A stretch of DNA of 64,000 nucleotides from contig NZ_FQVN01000002.1 of the NCBI RefSeq assembly GCF_900129375.1, positions 186,001 to 250,000 of the forward strand, given 5' to 3'. How positions within the stretch are numbered: position 1 is the stretch's first letter; each line of letters begins with the position of its first letter. Position numbers and translations under genes: made by a program. The notes below the pieces were generated by a model. The model ran no database searches, was not told the origin of the DNA, and saw nothing but the letters and a program-made list of their open reading frames with translations. The DNA comes from Streptoalloteichus hindustanus (GTDB lineage: Bacteria; Actinomycetota; Actinomycetes; Mycobacteriales; Pseudonocardiaceae). Positions 52,012 through 59,623 of this stretch are shown here, piece after piece.

Positions 52012-52394
52012 GCGAGGACGTGACCCGGGGCGTGGCGGGCCTGCCCGAGCCGTCGGCGCCGGCGGCCGACCAGGCCGCGGTGCCCGACCTCGAGGAGGCC
52101 ATGCGCGACGTCGTCGACCCCGAGCTGGGGATCAACGTCGTCGACCTGGGCCTGGTCTACGACATCCGGCTGGACGACGACGGCGTCGCCACCCTCGACA
52201 TGACGTTGACCTCGGCGGCCTGCCCGCTGACCGACGTCATCGAGGACCAGACCAGGGCGGCCCTGACCGGCGGCCCGGGCGGCGGCCTGGTCAAGGACTT
52301 CCGCATCAACTGGGTGTGGATGCCGCCGTGGGGCCCGGAGCGGATCACCGACGAGGGCCGCGAGCAGCTCCGCGCCCTCGGCTTCACCGTCTGA
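52008..52394 (+). CDS. sufT: Fe-S maturation protein SufT (MIP18/DUF59)
   Basis: A 128-residue DUF59 protein. The first 28 residues are a variable tail; the domain has MRDVVDPELGINVVDLGLVYDIRLDDDG and LTSAACPLTDVIEDQ with the conserved cysteine. SufT aids delivery or maturation of Fe-S proteins. ATG 52008 overlaps the sufU stop (ATGA). Last gene of the suf operon. Confidence 0.95.
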   Translation: MSEDVTRGVAGLPEPSAPAADQAAVPDLEEAMRDVVDPELGINVVDLGLVYDIRLDDDGVATLDMTLTSAACPLTDVIEDQTRAALTGGPGGGLVKDFRINWVWMPPWGPERITDEGREQLRALGFTV

Positions 52395-52411
52395 CCCACC
52401 CACCAACCCAT

Positions 52412-52442
52412 GAGGGGCGGTCCCGTTCCGGGACCGCCCCTC
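52412..52442 (+). terminator. Terminator of the suf operon
   Basis: GAGGGGCGGTCCCG (52412-52425) and CGGGACCGCCCCTC (52429-52442) form a perfect 14-bp stem with a 3-nt loop, followed by a short T-containing tail. It is 18 nt after sufT and marks the left edge of the accessory island. Confidence 0.92.
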
Positions 52443-53277
52443 TCGCTTTGTTGCTGAAGATGGAGCAGGTCGCCATCTCCGGCGAAGGAAGCCGCTCCGC
52501 TCCGTCGCATGTCGGCTCGCTCCTGTGGGGGCCAACCTGTGCCCACTCGCCCAATGGGAATCCCTCGCGTCAAGTTTGGGCTCTGTTTCCTGGTCGATGG
52601 GCCTCAGCGCCCCCTGACGACCACCTGGGCGGTGAAGCCGCGTCCAGAGTTTGTCCGCCTTTTTTCGGCCCAGGGATGCGAAAACGACCAAGAACCGGGA
52701 CAGTGGCATCACCTGCGCGATACACCGCCAGTCTGAGGGGTCGCCGTACCGCGGGTAAAGCCGCACCCTTCCCGTCTGGGGCTGTGGGCATTCTTGGAGT
52801 TGCTTTCCTTCGGCTTTGGTCGAGGCGAGTTCGAGATGCTCAGGAGCGAGTGTGCCCGTGGCATCGGGCGTCCGCAGAATCCGCCGCGCCTACAAGAGAA
52901 GCTCCGGCCTGGGGTCCCGCTTGTCCCATACGGTTTCAGAAGCGTGCGGCGATCGATAGGTTGCCTTCCTGGGAACTGGACTGATTCAGCGAATAGTGGC
53001 CTTGACCAACCTTTTCGGACAAAGTAGACATGCTGGCGAGTGTCTGTCGTCACACACTTTGATCTACCCGCCCAGGCGCAGTACGGTTCACCCCGGTTGA
53101 TGGGGCAGTGCTCACAATGCGGGCGGAGCTGGTCGGGGAAGAAGGAATCGTCAATTCGACGAGCAGCTGAACTCGGCTGACGGGCTTCGCTCTCAGATGT
53201 GTCGTTGGTTCAGCGTGTAACCCTTCGTTTGGTTGCACGCGGTTTTGTCATGCCTGGATTACGAAAGGAGAGAGTGT
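52443..53277. other. Gene-free, lower-GC stretch before the toxin gene
   Basis: About 835 bp without a convincing gene. Composition is visibly less GC-rich than flanking core genes, and the frames that stay open show no codon bias or recognisable protein. I found no tRNA, long inverted repeat or transposase remnant. A ribosome site AAAGGAGAG (53263-53271) precedes the toxin start. It may be the scar of earlier insertions at the end of the suf operon. Confidence 0.5.
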
Positions 53278-56200
53278 ATGAGCGGTAGAAGAAGCCGGTT
53301 CCGCGCGGGCCGGCTCGGAACCGCCCTGCTGGTCAGCGCTTCGCTGATGGTCGGCATCGTCGCGGCTCCGCCAGCAGTGGCCGGAGGGCCTGAGCCGCCG
53401 ACAGCAGATCCTGACAGTGACCGTGCGAGAGTAGCGGCGTTGTGGCGTACCGGTGGTCCGACCACACGCGCCGCCGCTGAGAAGGCCCTGCTCGGCTCCG
53501 ACGCTGACATCCACGCGTTCCTGGGGAAGGACTACCGGCGGGTCGCCGAGATCGACAGCCGTATCAGCGTCAACCGGATGCTGGCCTCCGGCGGCCCCAC
53601 CGTCAAGGGCGCCGCGCAGAAGGCCCTGGACACGGAGAATCCCCAGGCGCTGGAGGAGTTCCTCGTCTCGGGGTGGCGGACACCGTCCGAGCACGACCTG
53701 CGTATCCGGGTCAACCAGATGATGGCCACTGGCGGGCAGACGCTCAGGGCCGCGGCGCAGAAGGCCTTGGATGCCGAGGATCCCAAGGCGCTGAAGGAGT
53801 TCCTCAACTCTGGCTGGAAGACCCCCTCGGAGCACGACCAGCGTATTCGGGTCAACCAGATCATGGCCTCCGGAGGTCCGGAGGTGAAGAAGATCGCCCA
53901 GCGGGCTCTGGACGCTGGCACTCCCCAGGCTCTGGCCGCGTTTCTGACCGCCGAGTGGCCGGTGGCGGCCGCTCGTGACCAGGAGACCGCGTCCGTCGCC
54001 CAGCTCGCCGCGATGGCCCAGGACGCCTCGCAGGACGCCTCCCGCGAAACGCAGGCCGCCAAACAGGCCAGCGAGCAGGCGGTCAAGGAAGCTGAGCTGG
54101 CTCGCCAAGCCGCTGAAAGGGCCAAGCGGGCGTTGGACAGCGCCCAGAACAACGCCGAGACTGCTGGAGCTGCCGCGCGCCAAGCCGCCGACGCCGCCTT
54201 GGGTGCGGCCAAGGCATCCCAGGAAGCGGTCACGGCGTCCTATGCCGCGAACGCCGCGGCGCGGCTGGCCGCCAATGCCGCCACACGAGCGGCCTCGGCC
54301 GCCGCCATGGCCGGGCAGGCTGCCTCCCGCGCCTACTCCGCTGCCTCGGACGCAGCCACCGACGCCACCAAGGCGTCCGAGGCGCGCCAAGCCGCCGAGG
54401 CCGCGCGCGACGCGGCTCGTAGCGCCGGAGCCGCGGCCAAGTCGGCTGGGGAGGCCGAGCAGGCGGGGAAGCAGGCCAAGCAAGCCTCCGACGCCGCGGC
54501 CGGTGCCGCCAATCACGCGAACGACGCGACTCAGGCCGCTCACGATGCTGGTCGACACGCTGGCGTGTCAGCCGCGGAGGCTCGACGTGCCCAGCAGGCA
54601 GCCGCCGAGGCACGCCGTCAGGCCGCTCGTGCCACCCGAGCCGCCCAGGCCGCCACCGCCCTGGCTGCCCAGTCCACCGATGCCGCGCGTCGTGCGCGGG
54701 AAGCGGCCGAGCGCGCTGCCCGAGATGCGGAGGAGGCGGCCCGAGCCGCTGACGAGGCCGCCGACCACGCCGGCAAGGCAGGGGATGCGGCCCAGCAGTC
54801 CACCGCTCATGCCAACGCCGCAACCCAGGCAGCTCAACGGGCCAATGACGCCGCCACCCAGGCCCGCGAGGTCTACGACTTGGCCCGCAAGGCCGACACC
54901 GACCGACTGGCCGCGCAGGTCGACCAGGACCGCGAGACCGCGCGAGCCGCTGTCGAGGCCATGAACAAGCAGCAGGCCCAGGCCGCCTGGGATGCTTCGC
55001 AGGCGGCTCGCCGCGACGCCGAAACCCAGCAGTGGGTCAGGGAGGCCACCGACTCCAAGGCAGACCGAGCGACCACTGTCAACCGTGGTCGTAAGATCGC
55101 CTTGCGCCTCGCTGTGATTTCCACGGGTGCGTGGAGCCGGACGGCTGCCGAGAACGCTCTCGCCGGCACCGACGACGAGGTCGTCGACTACGTGCAGGGC
55201 GGTATGGCGGCTGCCGCCGGTGACGACGACCGGATCACCCTCACCAGCTTGACGGCCGACAGCTCCAGCCAGGGTTTCCGCGACGCGGCGAGGAAGGCGC
55301 TGGCTGGGTCGAACGAGGACGTCCGGAACTTTCTCGACAAGCGCGACTACCCGGGCCGATACCACGACGACCGAATCAGCGTTAACCGCATCCTGCACGC
55401 CGCGACGCAGAATGGCGAGGTCGCTACACGGGACGCGGCGCAGAAGGCTCTCGATGTCGACGATGACGGACAAGCCATCCGGGAGTTTCTCGCGAACGGT
55501 CGCTACGTCGCCGCCGAGCACGACGAGCGCATCCGGGCCAACCGCATCCTGGCCAACAAGGACAGTGGGCCGGAGCTGAAGGCTGCTGCGCAGATCGCCC
55601 TCGACGGTACCGCGACGATGCTGCACCAGTTCGTGACCGTCGGCCAACACGTCGCGGCGCAGCGCGACCACGACACCGCTGTCCACAACGCCACTGTGGC
55701 GGCCTACGTCAACCGGGCCGCCCAGGCCGCAGCCGACGCCAACACCCAGGCCTCCAGTGCCCAAGCGGTCGCGGCCCGCGCTCGAGGCGCGGCTCAGGAG
55801 GCCAACACCTACGCCGAGCAGGCGCGGGCAGCGGCGAACCTCGCCGGCGAGTACGCACGTCAGGCCGCGGACTCCGCCAGCCAGGCCGAGAAGTCCGCTC
55901 AGCAGGCAGCAGCCTCGGCCAAGACTGCCAACGCAGCCGCCTCTTCCGCCCAGGACGCCGCCAGACGGGCAGCACGCTCGGCTGTCTGGGCTGCCGCATC
56001 CGCGCGTCAAGCTGCCAGCTATGCCCAGCAGGCGTACGCGTCGGCCCAACGCGCACGTGATTCCGAGAAGGCTGCCAAAGACGACGCCGCGGCCGCTCAC
56101 ACCGCGTACAAGGAGGCGTACAACGCCGCGATCAGCAAGATCCGGGAGAACGTGCTGGGCAACCTCGTCGCCAACCAAGCCGATGAGTGCACCAAGAACC

Positions 56201-57177
56201 GCAAGGACGCCCAGGCGGTCGCCGAATGTGTCAGCCAGATCCCCAAGACGCTCGACGATCAGTTTCAGCGTGCCTGGATAAATACCGGACAATGTGTCGA
56301 TAAAAACGACCAGGAACTTGTTCCCGGTTGTTTGAGCTCGGTGTTCAGTATGAACTTCGAGCACACCAACACACTCGCCATCATCGCGCCCTTCGTGCAG
56401 ATGATGGAGGCAGCGGCTTACTTCATGCTCGCCGCAGAGGTGACCCTTCTCGCTACTGCTTACTTCCCGGTCGCCGCTGAGGTGCTCTTCTTCGCGACTC
56501 CGGAGAGCGCCGGCCTGATTCCCGTCGCTATGCGGGTCATCCCGGCGGCCACCGGCACGGCCGCCAAGGTCCTCCCCAAGGCTGCGGAGGCCCTCCAGGC
56601 GCAGCTGGAAGTCGCCCGCGTCGAAACCGAGTACGTCCGCATGGTCGATGCGCTTGTTGAAGAGGCGCGGGCCGCGAAAATGACAGCTCCCCGTACCGAG
56701 GAACTGCCGGCGGAGACTCGTAACCTGATCGGGGAGAACTTCAAAGAATACTACGGAAACGGGAAGGACCTCGAGTACCAGTTTCTCCGCGAGTTCACGA
56801 CGCGAGGACCTAACGGGGAGCTGTTGTGGAAATACCCAGCCTTCCCTGGGGTTAAAAAGGGTACTATTGAGGAGGAGTACGTCCCACAGGCGGGTGAGGT
56901 TTGGGATCGTTTTGGAGGGCCTACGGGAACCTTTCTTTCTGACGCTGGAACCGCTTTTGAGAAGCGCGCACTTCCGCCTGGAAGTCTCCATCTGCCGTAC
57001 CATGTTTATCGATGGGTCAAGAAGTGGGATGGATCTTTGGGTATAATTTGGAAGGGTGAGATCGCGCCGGGGTTCAGACAGGTTGGGGGAGGGATTCAAT
57101 TTCGGTTGGATGGTATGAATGTCAAGCAGCTCTGCGAGGCTGGGTACATCATCCCGGTAAATAAGCCATACTGTTAG
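53278..57177 (+). CDS. Secreted polymorphic toxin: ALF repeats, coiled coils and C-terminal TNT NAD(P)+ glycohydrolase domain
   Basis: A 1299-residue exported protein. Residues 1-35 are a Sec signal (cleavage after AVA). Residues about 50-235 hold four ALF-type repeats (AAQKALD...LEEFL...HDLRIRVNQM). Residues 236-600 are an Ala-rich coiled coil, 604-800 a second ALF set, 802-945 a second coiled coil. A hydrophobic stretch (about 1040-1105) follows. The end (about 1165-1299) fits the TNT domain of mycobacterial CpnT: WDRFGG (1209-1214), ALPPGSLHLPYHVY with His1242 and GGGIQF with Gln1274, the positions of the reported catalytic His and Gln. DNA of the last 450 bp is AT-richer than the rest. 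It would deplete NAD+ in a target cell. No type VI or ESX marker is present. Confidence 0.88.
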   Translation: MSGRRSRFRAGRLGTALLVSASLMVGIVAAPPAVAGGPEPPTADPDSDRARVAALWRTGGPTTRAAAEKALLGSDADIHAFLGKDYRRVAEIDSRISVNRMLASGGPTVKGAAQKALDTENPQALEEFLVSGWRTPSEHDLRIRVNQMMATGGQTLRAAAQKALDAEDPKALKEFLNSGWKTPSEHDQRIRVNQIMASGGPEVKKIAQRALDAGTPQALAAFLTAEWPVAAARDQETASVAQLAAMAQDASQDASRETQAAKQASEQAVKEAELARQAAERAKRALDSAQNNAETAGAAARQAADAALGAAKASQEAVTASYAANAAARLAANAATRAASAAAMAGQAASRAYSAASDAATDATKASEARQAAEAARDAARSAGAAAKSAGEAEQAGKQAKQASDAAAGAANHANDATQAAHDAGRHAGVSAAEARRAQQAAAEARRQAARATRAAQAATALAAQSTDAARRAREAAERAARDAEEAARAADEAADHAGKAGDAAQQSTAHANAATQAAQRANDAATQAREVYDLARKADTDRLAAQVDQDRETARAAVEAMNKQQAQAAWDASQAARRDAETQQWVREATDSKADRATTVNRGRKIALRLAVISTGAWSRTAAENALAGTDDEVVDYVQGGMAAAAGDDDRITLTSLTADSSSQGFRDAARKALAGSNEDVRNFLDKRDYPGRYHDDRISVNRILHAATQNGEVATRDAAQKALDVDDDGQAIREFLANGRYVAAEHDERIRANRILANKDSGPELKAAAQIALDGTATMLHQFVTVGQHVAAQRDHDTAVHNATVAAYVNRAAQAAADANTQASSAQAVAARARGAAQEANTYAEQARAAANLAGEYARQAADSASQAEKSAQQAAASAKTANAAASSAQDAARRAARSAVWAAASARQAASYAQQAYASAQRARDSEKAAKDDAAAAHTAYKEAYNAAISKIRENVLGNLVANQADECTKNRKDAQAVAECVSQIPKTLDDQFQRAWINTGQCVDKNDQELVPGCLSSVFSMNFEHTNTLAIIAPFVQMMEAAAYFMLAAEVTLLATAYFPVAAEVLFFATPESAGLIPVAMRVIPAATGTAAKVLPKAAEALQAQLEVARVETEYVRMVDALVEEARAAKMTAPRTEELPAETRNLIGENFKEYYGNGKDLEYQFLREFTTRGPNGELLWKYPAFPGVKKGTIEEEYVPQAGEVWDRFGGPTGTFLSDAGTAFEKRALPPGSLHLPYHVYRWVKKWDGSLGIIWKGEIAPGFRQVGGGIQFRLDGMNVKQLCEAGYIIPVNKPYC

Positions 57178-57185
57178 TCGCAGGT

Positions 57186-57229
57186 GGGGTTGGTGGAGGC
57201 GGCGCTCCACGCTCGCCTCTACCGACCCC
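57186..57229 (+). terminator. Hairpin between toxin and candidate immunity gene
   Basis: GGGGTTGGTGGAGGCG (57186-57201) pairs with CGCCTCTACCGACCCC (57214-57229) over 16 positions, two of them wobble pairs, with a 12-nt loop. It starts 8 nt after the toxin stop, so the next gene probably has its own promoter or depends on readthrough. Confidence 0.7.
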
Positions 57230-57282
57230 GCTATTCAGTGCTATCATAAGCGAGAAATGGTCATGAATAGAGAGGGGGAGTA

Positions 57283-57744
57283 GTGATTTGTAAGGATGTG
57301 TACGAGGGTGGTTGCGATCGGGAACTTGAAGGGCCGACGTGGTGTCATGATTTCGAGTTCATCGTCGATATAGGTCGTGCGCCCCAGCCGCGCCTCCGTG
57401 ACTGCCTCCCGGAACACGTCATCCGTACTGTGGCCAGGAGCAGCGAGCCCCATGTACGTAACGCGGTTGTGAGCTACAAGCAAGCTCCGCAGGAAGTTAT
57501 CGACCTCTTCCTTGAGGATGAGAATCCCACCGTGCGTATGCTGGCGTACCGTAGGACAAATCGCATTGAGGCGCTTTACTGGGCTGCGCAAAATCTTCCG
57601 CGCCATATCAGGAAGGCGGTGATCGCTAATCCACTTTGCCCCGATAGTCTCTTGCTGGAACTCGTCAGCGACCCGGACCCTGATGTCGCAAGATATGCCA
57701 GGGATATGCAGATGCGCCGAGATCGCGACCAGCGGTCTTATTGA
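57283..57744 (+). CDS. Alpha-helical repeat (LRV/HEAT-like) protein, candidate immunity protein
   Basis: A 153-residue soluble protein with no signal peptide. It opens ICKDVYEGGCDRELEGPTWCHDFEF (three cysteines) and then has three or more helical repeats of the form PxHVRxAVxxNPxxPxxxLxxLxxDPDPDV, resembling the leucine-rich-repeat variant (LRV). Being small, cytosolic and directly downstream of the toxin, it is a candidate immunity protein, but the family is not a known TNT inhibitor. GTG 57283 follows GAGGGGGA. Codons are less GC-biased than core genes. A broken paralogue follows. Confidence 0.7.
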   Translation: MICKDVYEGGCDRELEGPTWCHDFEFIVDIGRAPQPRLRDCLPEHVIRTVARSSEPHVRNAVVSYKQAPQEVIDLFLEDENPTVRMLAYRRTNRIEALYWAAQNLPRHIRKAVIANPLCPDSLLLELVSDPDPDVARYARDMQMRRDRDQRSY

Positions 57745-57794
57745 TCAACTTACGTTGACCGGTTGGTCTCGGCTGGTTGACGGATGGGGCGAGC

Positions 57795-58558
57795 GTGTTG
57801 TGTCGAGAGGTCTACGAGGGTGGGTGTGACAGGGTTCTGAATTCTCCGTCGTGGTATCACGATGGAGAGTTCGTTGATGACTACCGTGGATATCCTCCGC
57901 TTCCCCGCGTTCGTGAAGGCGTTCCGCAGGACGTTGTTCGAGTTCTTGCGACCAGTGACCAGTATTTTGTGCGCAAGGCTGTCGCCGACTGTCGTGACAC
58001 TCCACAGGATGTGATCACGAAGTTGGTGGACGACTCCGACGAGCTGGTTCGAAGCGCCGCGTTCGGCAGGACGGAGTTGGTCGAGGAACTTCGGTGAGGC
58101 GCACACTCGACCTACCTCATCAGGTCTGATGTCGCAGGTAACCCCCACTGTCCCCCCGAGCTGTTGGAGCAGCTTTCTCGTGATCCTGATCCGGACGTGC
58201 GTGGAGGTGTGGTTCTCAACCGCGTCGCGCAGGAATCTCACGGGGCGGAGTGGCTTGTCGACACCCTGCTCGGCGACCTGACGCGTATGTACGGCGTCTC
58301 GCCCTGTTGCGGACGCGGGACATCGTTGTCCTTCGCCGCGTTGCCGCGAGTGGTGATGTGGACGAGCGATGCGCGGTGGCGGATAACGATCAATGCCCGG
58401 AAGATGTTCTCCTGACACTTGCCGTTGACCCGGAAGCTGAGGTTCGCTGGATTGTGGCGTGCAGGGATGCTATTCCGGACAGTGTTCTACAGAAGCTCCT
58501 TTCAGACCCGGATCCGGATGTGGCGCGTGAGGCTCGGGAGAAGAGCGAAACCACGTGA
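57795..58558 (+). pseudogene. Broken tandem paralogue of the helical-repeat protein
   Basis: It begins VLCREVYEGGCDRVLNSPSWYHDGEF, plainly related to the gene at 57283, and continues with the same repeats. An in-frame TGA (58095-58097) interrupts it; the same frame resumes as NPHCPPELLEQLSRDPDPDV and continues to about 58290, where the frame shifts and the final repeats (QCPEDVLLTLAVDPEAEVRW, KLLSDPDPDVAREAREK) run to the TGA at 58556-58558. One nonsense and one frameshift lesion. The intact form would be about 250 residues, longer than its neighbour. Confidence 0.75.
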
Positions 58559-59055
58559 ACGCTGGAGTGTACTGAGCCGTCGTTAGTGTTTCTCTGGCGT
58601 ATTGACGTGCTCTCTGTCGAAGAGGAGCGGCGGGACTGTTTCCTTCGGGGCTGGGCTTCGCGCGTACCGCGACGGCGAGAGTGGTCAGCGGAGATGAGCG
58701 CGTGATACCAGCGCGATCACGGGGAGGGAAGCTTAGGCTTGTGCGGTTCTGGACTGATCTGTCCTTGCGGCTCTGCGAATGCTGCTTGATGCGCGCGATG
58801 TCAGGGGCGTACCGCGGAAACTCGCAACCTCGTACCGCGCGAGATGGCGCGGACTGATGGAGTGTTACTTTCGCCGTGTGCCATGCGGGAGAGATTTCGC
58901 CTCTGTGACGTCCCGCACGCTGGCCGCGCCGTGTTGACTAAAAGCAGTGTCGAAACCTAATGTCCTCTCGGCCTCAGAAACAGGCTCATCTACCTGGTTG
59001 CGCCGACACCGGCGACAACTTTCAATCCGAACAAATCAGACAAGGCGGATCGTTC
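58559..59055 (+). promoter_or_regulatory. Gene-free region with a strong promoter for the 59056 gene
   Basis: The 497 bp hold no supported gene. Near the right end TTGACT (58934-58939) and TAATGT (58958-58963) lie 18 nt apart, a close match to the housekeeping consensus. The transcript would have a leader of about 85 nt before ATG 59056. Confidence 0.55.
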
Positions 59056-59583
59056 ATGCGACGACTTCCCCGTTTCCTCGCGGTCGCGGGCGCAGTGGGA
59101 GCGGCTGCGTTCCTCGGGGCGACAGCGACCCTGGCTGCCCAGGCCAGTGACCAGCCGCCTACGGAGCAGCAGCCCTCGACCGTCGAGGACTACGCCTACC
59201 CGGGGGCGGACGCCATTCTCAAGCAGTACGGCGTCAAACTGATCGCCGGGGACGGTCACATTCTGTTCGCCGAGTGCTCCTCGGGAACCGATCTGATCCG
59301 GGTGCGTACCAACGAGGGGATCGGTGCGGGCGGCAAGGGCGCGATCTGCTTCCGGGTGACTGCCCCGGCCGGATACCTCACGCTGAAGGTTCCCGCGGTG
59401 TACGAGATTCGTGGTGACGGCTACGGATCCACCAAGGGGCACAAGCTGAAGGCCGAGCTGACAACTGACGCTGGTGAGCACAAGGTCGTTGACGTCAACC
59501 CCAACGGCTCCACCCAGGTGGGAGTGAGCACCGAACCGCCGGGTGAGCCCACGACCTTGCTGCGGTTGGACGCCTCCTCCTGA
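59056..59583 (+). CDS. Small secreted protein upstream of the pseudoprotease-lectin
   Basis: A 175-residue exported protein of unknown family. MRRLPRFLAVAGAVGAAAFLGATATLAAQAS is a signal peptide; the mature part has two cysteines (AECSSGTDLIRV and AICFRVTAP), probably a disulfide, and reads as mainly beta-strand (YLTLKVPAVYEIRGDGYG). It lies 40 bp before the pseudoprotease-tachylectin gene on the same strand, so the two are probably cotranscribed and may act together outside the cell. The frame continues upstream to 58960 but the signal peptide fixes ATG 59056. Confidence 0.8.
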   Translation: MRRLPRFLAVAGAVGAAAFLGATATLAAQASDQPPTEQQPSTVEDYAYPGADAILKQYGVKLIAGDGHILFAECSSGTDLIRVRTNEGIGAGGKGAICFRVTAPAGYLTLKVPAVYEIRGDGYGSTKGHKLKAELTTDAGEHKVVDVNPNGSTQVGVSTEPPGEPTTLLRLDASS

Positions 59584-59623
59584 CCCTCTTCGCCTTCATT
59601 CCCGAAAGACAGGGGACATACCT

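Noticed and set aside
52316-52984. 222-codon plus-strand frame overlapping the end of sufT
   Set aside because: It crosses the suf terminator, has no codon bias and resembles no family.
53248-54558. Long minus-strand frames opposite the toxin gene
   Set aside because: Gly/Leu/Arg-rich shadows produced by the Ala-rich repeats of the plus-strand gene.
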